From: Lithodes maja
Lineage: Eukaryota > Arthropoda > Malacostraca > Decapoda > Lithodidae
Direction of reading: 5' to 3'
Length of the DNA: 64,000 bases
Assembly (NCBI GenBank): GCA_037953745.1
Contig: JBAKBP010007414.1
Coordinates: 36,190 to 100,189, forward strand
Under the pieces are notes generated by a model. The model was not told the DNA's origin. It saw nothing but the letters and a program-made list of their open reading frames with translations, and searched no databases. The position numbers were made by a program, and so were the translations under genes. Shown piece by piece: positions 53,935 to 64,000 of this stretch; positions within the stretch are counted from its first letter, which is position 1, and each line of letters opens with the position of its first letter.

Positions 53935-55930
53935 TTCCAATGTAGTAGGGATGTCCAAGGGGGAGCTGATTTCCTGAGTGTTGCATGGGCGACATGGGGT
54001 TTCGAAGGAGAGGGCGTTTGGGGGGGTTCCTCCCCAGATCCCCTCTCACTCGACTCCCACAGTGCCGTCCACTCAGTTACCGGAGGTTAGCACTCTCCCA
54101 CAGAGGGATGAGAATTGGCAGATTGGAGTGCCCTCGGGTGGTGCACATGGTGGTTCCCCAGTTTATGCCCCCCCTCCTTCAGTAGTGGCAGCTCCCTTTT
54201 CCTGCCTGTCTCCAGATATGGTATTTAGACTTGAGCTTGCTAAGATTGAGGCTAGGAAGCAGGAGAATGAGACCAGGAGGCAGGAGATTGAGGTTAGGAG
54301 GCATGAGGCTGAGCTTAGGTACGACTCGGAGAAATATTGTGCTAAATTAGATTTAGATAAGACTCGTGCAGAGTCGACAGGGACTCGGATGGGCCGTGAG
54401 GGCCAAGTAAGAGAACAGTCCTTGGCCCAATTAGTCAAATTGGTGCCGGTATTTAGTGAAACTGAAGTCACAGAATTTTTTAATGGTTTTGAGAAGAAGT
54501 GTAGGGAGCATAATTAGCCTGAAGAGAAGTGGGCAGCTCTAGTCTCCTCAAGACTTACGGGTAAGGGTCTGAAGGCTTATGATGCACTGCCTTTAGAGTC
54601 TTGCATTGACTACCCAGAATTGAAGAGAGCTGTCCTACGGGCATACGAGTTGCAACCGGAAACATATCGATTGAAGTTTCGGGGTGTTACAAAGACTAGG
54701 GAGGCGACCTTTCTTGAACATGCCCGGGACTTAAAAGATGCACTTAAAAACTGGACACGTTCTGAGAAAGCTGAGACGGCAGAACAGTTGACTGAGCTGT
54801 TTCTGCTCGAGCAGTTTTATAAGTGTACTGGTGCAGAAATGACTTTAACTATTAAAGAAAAGAACCCAAAAACTCTACAGGAGGCAGCTGAGATGGCTGA
54901 CCTCCGGCTATCACTAATTCGTGGGTGCGGGTCTGCCCAGCGTAGTGAGGCAGGTAACAAGGGGCGTGACTCCCCACCCCCCCGAGTTAGTGATATACAT
55001 TATGCAAACAAGTACAAGAGCCATGATACCAAGACTGACCACAAGACTAGCACCGTCCCATTTAAGAAGGGGCCGGGCCCTTCCCTGTACCAAGGGAAGC
55101 CCAAAGGGGAGTTGGAGTGTTATCATTGTCATAAAAAGGGGCACTTTGCAAGAGTCTGTCCTAGCAAACCACCTACAGCAGCTGTGTCTTTGGCCTGCAA
55201 CATTGGTGTGTCTCCGAAGTCATCTGAGTTTGCCCGCGGCAGTTCGTCAGAGGCTGAGGCACAGCCAATGCAGAAGCACCTGGGAGGCTCGAACCCTGCT
55301 CAGGATGTTTTTTGCGACCATAGAGGGCGGGGTTGCGTGATGTGGGCGGGGCGCAAGCATGGAGTAGAGGTCTTGCGTGATACAGGTGCTTCCCAGACTC
55401 TGATGAAAAACTTGACTGGCTACCCTATAAACGCGGCTCGGGTGGTAGTGGTGCAGGGTATTAATGCAACTCGGTCATACCCGCTGGTGCGGTTGGAGTT
55501 GGAGGTGGATGGTGTGGCACGTGAATTGGATGTCGGGATTGTGGAGAAACTGCCAGTGGAGGGCGTCGACCTTCTTCTCGGCAACGACTTTGCAATGCCC
55601 GCTTCTGAGGTTCTACCCTTAGTCGTTGCCGAGAGGCCGGCCGACGTGAGTAGGGAAGAGCAAGAGTGGGTCGAGCGGTGCCAGACACAACCCATGGCGT
55701 GTGTTGTCACCCAAGCTCGGGCAGCTAAAATGTCACAGCCTAGTCCTCCGTCTTCAGACCAGCGGAGGAACGATCAACAGGAGGAGGCTAAAGCTGGAGT
55801 TGGTTTTAAGAGTTTTGACTCGGCGGCTCTCCTGGGTGATTCAGTATTAGCACCATTACTTCATTCTGGAGTAGCCCCTGGGCCTGTCATCGAGAGTGAC
55901 GAGGCTGGGCATGACGAGTCTCCACGATAG
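53935..55930 (+). pseudogene. B1 gag (rest) and protease, with nonsense codons
   Basis: One frame resumes after the LINE. It carries TGA at 53975-53977 where B2 has TGG, and TAG at 54515-54517 where B2 has TGG. Domains: a strongly charged coiled coil (KIEARKQENETRRQEIEVRR), the SCAN-like capsid end (VLRAYELQPETYRLK ... LFLLEQFYKC ... LQEAAEMADL), CCHC CYHCHKKGHFARVC and protease VLRDTGASQTL with LLGNDF. The frame then ends at TAG 55928-55930, with the same frame continuing into integrase. Whether this third stop is damage or a readthrough point cannot be told because no second B copy covers it here. Confidence 0.85.
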
Positions 55931-57260
55931 CAACGTTATGTACATCGAGAGAGACAGAGGGAGCAGCCCAGTATCGGGGAAGGTCATGCATTGCTCCGGG
56001 AGCAGTTAGATCGCTTGGCACCCTCAGATATACGTCGGTTGCAACTAGAGGACCCTGAGCTCCAAACGTGTGCTAATGGAGCTGTAGAGCTCGACGAGGA
56101 CGGCGATGCACAGCCAGGAGATTTTTTTTATTTAGAAGGCATCCTCTATAGGCGTTTTCAAGACCCTAAACGTAGTTGGCAAAAGGGGTCCGGAGTAGTG
56201 GACCAGTTGGTGGTGCCACGGGAGTGCAGGGATAGCCTACTGACGTTGGCGCATGACATACCACTGGCAGGACATCTAGGGGTGAGAAAAACGGTGGCGG
56301 CTTTGGGGAAATTGTTTTGGTGGCCGGGGATGAAGTCTCATGTGCAGTCATGGATAAACTCATGTGATATTTGTCAACGTGTCGGGAAACCGAACCAAGT
56401 TATTCCTAAGGCTCCGTTACACCCTATTCCTGTGATTGGGCCACCCTTTAGTAAAATTATTGTTGACATGGTTGGTCCACTCCCTCCCACTAAGGTGGGA
56501 AATAAATGTTTGTTAACCATAATGGATGTTGCCACTAGATACCCCGATGCATACCCTATGAAAAATGGAATAGCTAAGACGGTAGTCAGTAACTTGTTGT
56601 GGTACTTCTCAAGGTACGGGTACCCGGAGGAGATTCAGTCTGATCAGGGATCTAATTTCACCTCCAACATGTTCAAGCAAACAATGCAACAGCATGGGAT
56701 ACGAGCAGTAGTATCGTCAGCGTATCACCCTGAGAGTCAAGGGGTGCTTGAGCGGTGGCATGCTACACTTAAAAGCATGCTCAGGTGTTATTGTGCTGAC
56801 AACGGTATGGATTGGGATCTTGGATTGCCTTATGTGCTGTTTGCTGCTCGGGAGGTACCTGGTGAGAGCCTGGGATTTAGTCCAAACGAGCTGATTTTTG
56901 GACACCGTGTCAGGGGCCCCCTTAACATGCTGAAAGAAATTTGGGAGGGGACTGTGCAGCCTTGTCCATTATTAAAGTATGTGCTTGAAAGCCGTGAGTG
57001 CATGCTTAAGAGTCTGGAGATGGCAGGTAGAAATTTGACAGAATCACAAGCTTTGATGAAGGAAAGGTATGATCGCAAAGTGAGGCTCCGGAAGTTCACT
57101 GTAGGACAAGAGGTATTAATTTTGTTGCCTTTGGTTGGTAACCCCCTCTCTGCGAAGTACACTGGACCTTATAAAATTGTAGAAAAAATTTCAGACTTAG
57201 ATTATCTTGTTGCCACTCCAGACAGGAGGAAAAAGAACCAGTTATATCACGTGAACCTTA
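55931..57260 (+). pseudogene. B1 integrase
   Basis: Continues the same frame; the first ATG is at 55991. HHCC zinc region (HDIPLAGHLG ... CDICQ), catalytic D in IIVDMVGPLPP, D in IQSDQGSNFTS, E in HPESQGVLERWH, then GPY/F (KYTGPYKIV) and HVNLI. The match with A1-A3 is strong and placed before RT as in that family. The frame is cut at 57260 by the TTAA-type MITE, whose 485 bp gain also shifts the frame of the downstream RT. Confidence 0.88.
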
Positions 57261-57264
57261 TTAA

Positions 57265-57745
57265 CCCTTCCTACCCGGGCTGCCTTAGGTAAGGACAGCA
57301 CGAAAGAAGGGCCGCTACCCGGTATGCCTTATCTAAGGCATGAGCTTAATAGCCTAATTAAGCTTGGTCCGAACGCCGTGCGTACGACCTATGTCAACAA
57401 ACCCAAGCGTTCGTCACCGCACCTCCGAAAACAAGAAGGAGAAGACTCCTCAATGTTATTGTTCTGACGTCATGACGAAATTAGTGTCTAAAAAGCCCCC
57501 ATATTGGCAACATCTCTGCAATATTGGCTCCACTGAAATCGTCATCACAACTGAACCAGTTGACTTACAGAGCTCTACTAAATGCCAAAATACAGATTGA
57601 AAACCGCACAACGATTATAGATGAGTGGGAAAGTTCTTGCAGTGAAAATAAACATAAATAAGGTAGCCTAGGCCTAGACGTTTTTCGGCCATATCGCCCG
57701 GGTAGGGGCGACCGTCATTAGCTAAGACAGCCCGGGGAGGAAGGG
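57265..57745 (+). mobile_element. 481 bp piggyBac-type MITE in B1 pol
   Basis: TTAA at 57261-57264 and 57746-57749. The ends CCCTTCCTACCCGGGCTGCC and, inverted, CCCTTCCTCCCCGGGCTGTC form a TIR of about 28 bp. CACGAAAGAAGGGC near the left end is shared with the piggyBac element at 50290. The small open frame inside (57364-57600) has no recognisable domain. Confidence 0.88.
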
Positions 57746-57749
57746 TTAA

Positions 57750-59313
57750 AGAGTATGTGAGGCGCCCCTCTGGGCCTCTCACTGTCCCTGTGTTGGCTTG
57801 TTGCGGCCGTGGTGGAGAAGGAGAGGGGGACAGTCAAGCTTCAGAGGAGGATAGCTGGGATCAACATGTTTCAGCGGATCAGTGGGCGGGGAACTCGAGC
57901 CTTAGGGCTGACGAGGCTATAGCTCATTTGCCTGAGCCGCAGTTTGATGCTATCCGTCAGTTGGTCGGTTCATACCCCACTGTATTTGCTGAACACCCAG
58001 GCCTCACTACTCAGGCTATGCATGATGTTGACGTGGGGGACCATCTACCCTTTAAGTCAATCCCGTACCGTGTGCCCCCCATAAAACTACCAGCTCTGAG
58101 GGATGAGTTGGAGTATATGCTCGGTAGAGGGTTGATAGAGAAAGGCACAGTTAAGTGGACTTCCCCCGTAACACTGCAGCCTAAGCCAGATGGCAAGGTA
58201 CGCTTTTGTATTGATTTCCGTAGGTTAAACGGTTTGACTCCAACTAACCCATATCCTCTTCCTCGGGTTGATGATAGTGTTGACAAAATTGGTAATGCTC
58301 GTTTTTTGTCTAAAGTAGATTTAGTAAAAGGTTACTGGCAAGTACCTTTGTCCGAGCGTGCTAAAGAGGTATGTGGTTTTGTTGTGGACGGGAGTACCTA
58401 CCGGTGCAATGTTATGCCTTACGGACTTAAGAATGCACCAGCAACGTTTCAGAACCTGATGAATGAAATTGTAAAGGACATTCCAAATTGCACCGTATAT
58501 TTGGACGATGTAATCATTTATGATGACGACTTTGAGAGCCATTGTGAGCACCTTGAGACCTTGTTCCGGAAACTTAGTGAAGCAGGTCTGGTAGTAAATT
58601 TGGCAAAGTGTGACTTCGTAAAAGCCACTGTGCAGTACCTTGGGTTTGTAGTGGGAAGGGGACAGGTGTGCCCTCCCCAGAACAAGGTACAGGCTATCAA
58701 TAAATTTCCGCACCCAACAACCAAGAAGCAGATTATGAGATTCTTGGGTATGATAGGCTACTACAGACGCTTCATAAAAGGTTACTCAACGGTGTTGGCA
58801 CCTCTCACAGATTTGTTATCTAAAGACAAAAAGTTTTTGTGGGCACCTGAGTGTGAAAAGGCTTTCACTTTGGTGAAACATTTGCTATGTACTCACCCGA
58901 TACTCAGGGCCCCAGACTTTAACAGGCCTTTTCAGCTGGTAACAGATGCTAGTGGTGTAGGGGCTGGTGCCGTCTTGCTACAGACAGACAATGAAGGTGT
59001 GGAACACCCAGTAAGTTTCTTTTCTAAGAAGTTCAATGCTGCACAAAAGAACTATTCTACAATAGAAAAGGAATTACTGGCGATTGTGCTGTCGCTCAGG
59101 CACTTCGAGGTGTATGTTCCAGCCTATGGCCCAGTCGTGGTTATCTACACTGATCATCACCCTTTGAGATTCCTGAATCAATTTCACAATCGCAATATGA
59201 GACTGACCAGGTGGTCTTTGATGTTGCAGGAGTATAACCTGGACATCCGTCATATTGCTGGATGTGACAATGTGATCGCGGATTGTTTATCAAGGGTGGA
59301 TGATCAGTCGTAG
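57750..59313 (+). pseudogene. B1 reverse transcriptase and RNase H
   Basis: Open frame resuming after the MITE with KEYVRRPSGPLTVPV, equal in place to A1's linker between integrase and RT. RT blocks: SIPYRVPPIKLPAL, VRFCIDFRRLN, LSKVDLVKGYWQVPL, NVMPYGLKNAPATFQ and YLDDVIIYDDDF. RNase H: VTDASGVGAGAVLLQ, STIEKELLAIVL, IYTDHHPLRFL and ending ADCLSRVDDQS. No stops within. Only the MITE upstream separates it from integrase, so it was in one frame with Gag-Pol before. Confidence 0.9.
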
Positions 59314-59574
59314 GCTATCACAGGTGTGTGGGTTTGAGTGGAGGAAAATAGGCTGCCCTTATAGTGCAGCCGGGAAAAACATATTAAAATATAAAAATCA
59401 TATAAAAACTCTTTCTTTTGATATAGATAATCGTATAAGTTTGTCATAGCCTATAGAGTTTGAGTAGCCCACGAACTATCAAACAGCTGAGCTGCTGTAA
59501 GCTCGCTCTGGGAGCATGATATTGTGTCTTTTTGCGATTGTTGGGAGGAGTTATAAAATGTGAATTTTTTTTAA

Positions 59575-59801
59575 CCCACTCCGACATATGACGCGATTTT
59601 GAGCCGATTAGGGATACTTTAAGGCCTTTGTTACCATCAGGGGAATTTAGAAACCTTTAGTTTAGTTACTTCAACCTCTGCAGTTGTCTTTGAGTTAGTT
59701 GTGGGCAGAAAACTAATTTTTGGGAGGTAATTATAAGAGTGAGAGTACTCTATCTCTTATTGCTAATCTGGCAACCTCTGCGTCATATGAGTCTGAAGGG
59801 G
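59575..59801 (-). mobile_element. 227 bp TTAA-type MITE in B1 3' untranslated region
   Basis: TTAA at 59571-59574 and 59802-59805. Ends CCCACTCCGACATATGACGC and inverse CCCCTTCAGACTCATATGAC. Same length as the copy at 21517-21743, inverted relative to it. Confidence 0.9.
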
Positions 59802-59921
59802 TTAATAATAAGATGTGTTTTGGTGATAAACTCAGCTTTGTTTTAGTGCCATGCGGTCGCTGGGTGTGAGGGGCTTGATGGGGTTCTGTGTTTGTCAGAT
59901 TTTAGCTCAGGGTTGAGCAAG

Positions 59922-59938
59922 TAAAATCTTGGGGGAGG
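59922..59938 (+). other. B1 polypurine tract (putative)
   Basis: AAAATCTTGGGGGAGG just before the LTR, matching the A family pattern. Confidence 0.6.
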
Positions 59939-61789
59939 TGTGACGCATGTCCAGTGTGAGCATGCTGTACAGAACGCCTAGTCATGCCCCACTCTCGCTA
60001 GGATCGTCAGGGCAGGAACTTTGGCTGTAGTCTATGTAGAGTTTCCTAACTTAGTTCATGTGAGCCGTTGTACTATAAGTAATATGAATATGTATTTTGT
60101 TTTCATCTGAGTCAACGAGTTCTATTTTATATCATTAGTTATAAGTATTGTGTGTAAAACTTATTTGTAATGATGGGAGAGGCAGCCACAGTTGGGGGTC
60201 AGTGGGTGCGCCATGCGGGAGGTGGGCCTAACTCACTAGCACTCCCCCCCTCCCCCCTCCCCTCAGTGCTAGGAAAGCCTTTGTCTATCCCAGAGGAGAG
60301 AGAGAAATTACGTAATGATTGTCAGTGGGCGGTCCTTAGTAGTTCACGTTGGGCTCACTAGAGGGCCGGGTATAAAAAGGGAAGTCTAGCCATTTTTTCT
60401 TCAGAACTCATTAGGCAGAGCGACTTCTCATTTCCCTTGCTAACTATATATATTCTTCTGACTGATGTGAACTTTCTCTACTACCTTACATTCTTATCTC
60501 CTCTTTTCCCTACCCTTTTTAACTTCCATGGTCCGGTTGGTGCAGAGCTAGTCAGCCAACGTATTATCGCTTGAGTTCTCACGAGATATTTGCCTATTAG
60601 ATAGCCTATTTTGGAAGGGTTAAATTAGAATAGGATTGATTTATGTTTGTTGCACTTGTATATGCATTTCCCTGTGTGTTATTATTATTCCTGTTTTCTG
60701 CTAGTCTAGGTAATGCTAGACTGGGGTAAGGCTTTTCTGTGTTACGAGTTGTTGTTTGATGCAGTGGTTAAGCGATAAACCTGCATACTCGTTTCGGTTC
60801 AGTGAAGCCTAGGTTGTCTTCGCGGCTGACTGTGTTGAGTTAATAATTTACAGTGCGTGAGGGCAAGAGCCTAACCACCCTGTATTTTATTAACAGTTTG
60901 TTTTTACTTTGTCAAGGAGCCGGGAGAAAACCAGATGCAAGGGATCTGGATTTCTCAAAGTGCACTTGTTAGTGTTAACGTAATACTTTAAACAGTTGTG
61001 AGGACTTCGCTAGGCTACGAGCCGTTTTTGCTCAGTCACTGCTACCTTTTGCCCACAGTACCCCAGCTAGACTTTACTCGATTAGTAGATACAGAATAGT
61101 ATTGAAGCTTTCCTTATGTATGATATTGTTTATGCACTATTGATTTCATGTGTTGCATGCTTGGCTACTTTAGTGATTAGTGGCCCACGAGCACAATCCG
61201 AGTAGGCTATTGCCGTTGCATTTGCGGAGTACTTCTTTTTAATGTTTGCCATTTACTATTGCATATTCTTTTAATTATTCTTATGCCAATTTAAACCTTT
61301 AATAGTATTTAATTGCCAGTGTTTTGCTTATTGAATTACTGTTCAAAATCCGATACGTACTTCTTACGAGCATCCGAGAAGCATCTAACTTTTTTCAGAA
61401 GATTCCTTGCTCGATGCTTAAGAACTATTAATTAACGTAACGTAATAGTGCCGATCCGAAGTAGAGGGTGGAGGACTTCTTAAGTTCTTAGTCAAGGGTG
61501 GATTACTTCGGCTTCGGCCAACACTATTCTTTGGTGTTGTTGTTTCTTACTTCATTGTTTGATTGTTGACCAGACTAGACAATTCCTGTCTCTTTATTAG
61601 TCTGTTGTTGAACACTAGTACCGAGTTCTTGTATACCCCGTTATAGCAGATTGAACTCTGGAGGGTATTGGTGTTTTTTGTTCGGCTGGCAGTACTCAGG
61701 GGTTGGGATCGTGTGTTTCCGTTGTGGCAGCGAGCCGTACTCGAGTCCTGATTGAGAGCCCTTGTGTACCCGAGTGCCAGGTCGTAACA
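59939..61789 (+). repeat. shared LTR: B1 3' LTR and B2 5' LTR
   Basis: Near-identical to 50954-52795, with a 12-base gain near 60888 and a lost ATT near 60683. It is followed directly by a primer site and a gag leader, so it serves two elements. Confidence 0.95.
60371..60404 (+). promoter_or_regulatory. TATA box and initiator of the shared B LTR
   Basis: TATAAAAAG and TCAG spaced as in 51386-51419. Confidence 0.6.
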
Positions 61790-61791
61790 AA

Positions 61792-61809
61792 TGGCGACCT
61801 TGCTTAGGA
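61792..61809 (+). other. B2 primer-binding site (putative)
   Basis: TGGCGACCTTGCTTAGG, identical to B1. Confidence 0.6.
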
Positions 61810-62002
61810 TTTTGTGAACAGTATAAATTTTTGCAGAGTTGTACAACATTTGTTTGTTTGTATTTTAGCGTGCATATTGAAGATTTTTTTTTTTTTTGTA
61901 TGGCAATTAGTAAAGAATTTAAGAGACTCCAGTTAATTTAGTAATTAGTGCTTGCATAGGAAGTTTAACACTTTTGTCGAGAATTTTTTTGTGGACTTCA
62001 GT

Positions 62003-64000
62003 ATGTCGTGCATTAGCACTGACGATGAGCGAGAGATGCCATTTGAAGGTGTGCCGTTAGTAATCAGTGAGGAGGATGCTAGAGTTTATGTGAGTAAGCG
62101 GTACCACGTGACGGAGGAGAGGCTGGGGTGGATGTTTGTGGCTTGCACCTGATAGCCAAGGTTTTGGGCATTTCCAATGTAGTAGGGATGTCCAAGGGGG
62201 AGCTGATTTCCTGGGTGTTGCATGGGCGACATGGGGTTTCGAAGGAGAGGGCGTTTAGGGGGGTTCCTCCCCAGATCCCCTCTCACTCGACTCCCACAGT
62301 GCCGTCCACTCAGTTACCGGAGGTTAGCACTCTCCCACAGAGGCATGAGAATTGGCAGATTGGAGTGCCCTCGGGTGGTGCACATGGTGGTTCCTCAGTT
62401 TATGCCCCCCCTCCTTCAGTAGTGGCAGCTCCCTCTTCCTGCCTGTCTCCAGATATGGTATTTAGACTTGAGCTTGCTAAGATTGAGGCTAGGAAGCAGG
62501 AGAATGAGACCAGGAGGCAGGAGATTGAGGTTAGGAGGCATGAGGCTGAGCTTAGGTACGACTCGGAGAAATATTGTGCTAAATTAGATTTAGATAAGAC
62601 TCGTGCAGAGTCGACAGGGACTCGGATGGGCCGTGAGGGCCAAGTAAGAGAACAGTCCTTGGCCCAATTAGTCAAATTGGTGCCGGTATTTAGTGAAACT
62701 GAAGTCACAGAATTTTTTAATGGTTTTGAGAAGAAGTGTAGGGAGCATAATTGGCCTGAAGAGAAGTGGGCAGCTCTAGTCTCCTCAAGACTTACGGGTA
62801 AGGGTCTGAAGGCTTATGATGCACTGCCTTTAGAGTCTTGCATTGACTACCCAGAATTGAAGAGAGCTGTCCTACGGGCATACGAGTTGCAACCGGAAAC
62901 ATATCGATTGAAGTTTCGGGGTGTTACAAAGACTAGGGAGGCGACCTTTCTTGAACATGCCCGGGACTTAAAAGATGCACTTAAAAACTGGACACGTTCT
63001 GAGAAAGCTGAGACGGCAGAACAGTTGACTGAGCTGTTTCTGCTCGAGCAGTTTTATAAGTGTACTGGTGCAGAAATGACTTTAACTATTAAAGAAAAGA
63101 ACCCAAAAACTCTACAGGAGGCAGCTGAGATGGCTGACCTCCGGCTATCACTAATTCGTGGGTGCGGGTCTGCCCAGCGTAGTGAGGCAGGTAACAAGGG
63201 GCGTGACTCCCCACCCCCCCGAGTTAGTGATATACATTATGCAAACAAGTACAAGAGCCATGATACCAAGACTGACCACAAGACTAGCACCGTCCCATTT
63301 AAGAAGGGGCCGGGCCCTTCCCAGTACCAAGGTAAGCCCAAAGGGGAGTTGGAGTGTTATCATTGTCATAAAAAGGGGCACTTTGCAAGAGTCTGTCCTA
63401 GCAAACCACCTACAGCAGCTGTGTCTTTGGCCTGCAACATTGGTGTGTCTCCGAAGTCATCTGAGTTTGCCCGCGGCAGTTCGTCAGAGGCTGAGGCACA
63501 GCCAATGCAGAAGCACCTGGGAGGCTCGAACCCTGCTCAGGATGTTTTTTGCGACCATAGAGGGCGGGGTTGCGTGATGTGGGCGGGGCGCAAGCATGGA
63601 GTAGAGGTCTTGCGTGATACAGGTGCTTCCCAGACTCTGATGAAAAACTTGACTGGCTACCCTATAAACGCGGCTCGGGTGGTAGTGGTGCAGGGTATTA
63701 ATGCAACTCGGTCATACCCGCTGGTGCGGTTGGAGTTGGAGGTGGATGGTGTGGCACGTGAATTGGATGTCGGGATTGTGGAGAAACTGCCAGTGGAGGG
63801 CGTCGACCTTCTTCTCGGCAACGACTTTGCAATGCCCGCTTCTGAGGTTCTACCCTTAGTCGTTGCCGAGAGGCCGGCCGACGTGAGTAGGGAAGAGCAA
63901 GAGTGGGTCGAGCGGTGCCAGACACAACCCATGGCGTGTGTTAGTCACCCGAGCTCGGGCAGCTAAAATATCACAGCCTAGTCCTCCGTCTTCAGACCAG
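62003..64000 (+). pseudogene. B2 gag and protease, frameshifted, partial
   Basis: ATG at 62003, aligned with B1's 53007. Against B1 four bases are missing near 62124, moving the rest to another frame (62128-63966). One base is added near 63943, which ends that frame at 63966. Between these the Gag is complete: SAP-like region, charged coiled coil, SCAN-like capsid end without the B1 nonsense codons, CYHCHKKGHFARVC knuckle and DTGA protease. Compared with B1 this copy lacks the LINE and shows very few substitutions. The sequence stops at the window edge before integrase. Confidence 0.88.

Larger units (their letters stand above)
50954..61789 (+). mobile_element. LTR retrotransposon B1, Gmr1-type, broken
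   Basis: Second family with the same domain order as A. 5' LTR 50954-52795, 3' LTR 59939-61789 which is also the 5' LTR of B2. The internal region carries a LINE fragment (53179-53934), a 481 bp MITE (57265-57745), a 227 bp MITE (59575-59801) and three in-frame stops. Its LTRs nevertheless differ at only about five bases and two small indels by eye. Confidence 0.92.
59939..64000 (+). mobile_element. LTR retrotransposon B2, partial (runs off window), in tandem with B1
   Basis: Uses the shared LTR. Its internal start (61790 on) matches B1 52796 on almost base for base, without the LINE. The right end is outside the window. Confidence 0.92.

Noticed and set aside
57364..57600. 78-codon ORF in the 481 bp MITE
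   Set aside because: No recognisable motif; MITEs of this size are normally non-coding.
1..64000. CRISPR arrays, rRNA or bacterial operons
   Set aside because: No regularly spaced short repeats or rRNA words; the content is eukaryotic transposable elements throughout.

Overview
The window is eukaryotic repeat-rich DNA with no host gene that I can support. It suggests an arthropod, most likely a decapod crustacean. The grounds are TTAGG-type telomere-like runs, CR1-like and jockey-like non-LTR fragments, PIF/Harbinger and piggyBac-type transposons, TTAA-flanked MITEs, and long-LTR Ty3/Gypsy elements of Gmr1 type. The taxon is an inference; no diagnostic single-copy gene is present.

Layout. 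1-1470: AT-rich DNA with a diverged tandem repeat. 1499-3240: decayed CR1-like LINE. 3271-6557: PIF/Harbinger transposon with TTA target duplication, a MADF/Myb-like ORF and a DDE transposase carrying one in-frame stop. 6565-11160: LINE tail, short MITEs and foldback repeats. 11162-23858: a nest in which an old MITE is split by a roughly 3 kb TIR transposon (11253-23729). That transposon encodes a DUF7869-like, probably RNase H-fold protein, and is itself split by LTR element A1 (12955-22416), whose 3' LTR holds a 227 bp MITE. 23860-30980: dense MITEs, microsatellites, a tRNA-derived SINE and a LINE tail. 30984-49446: LTR element A2 (minus strand), with A3 (plus strand) inserted in its 5' LTR. 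49928-50953: a MITE followed by a truncated piggyBac element. 50954-64000: a second LTR family in tandem, LTR-B1-LTR-B2, with B1 disrupted by a LINE fragment and two MITEs.

The LTR elements A1-A3 and B1-B2 share an unusual architecture: Gag (SAP-like start, coiled coil, SCAN-like capsid end, one CCHC knuckle), protease, integrase, then reverse transcriptase and RNase H. Placing integrase before RT is the Gmr1-type order. A1 and A3 have a single uninterrupted reading frame of 1697 and 1699 codons and almost identical LTRs, so they are young. A2, B1 and B2 are broken. All three A insertions have 4 bp target duplications (TCAT, ATAT, AATG).

The best candidates for something little described are the TIR-bounded DUF7869-like transposon, the SCAN-like capsid in invertebrate Gmr1-type elements, the tandem LTR array, and several MITE families whose boundaries are proven by interrupted or empty sites within the window.
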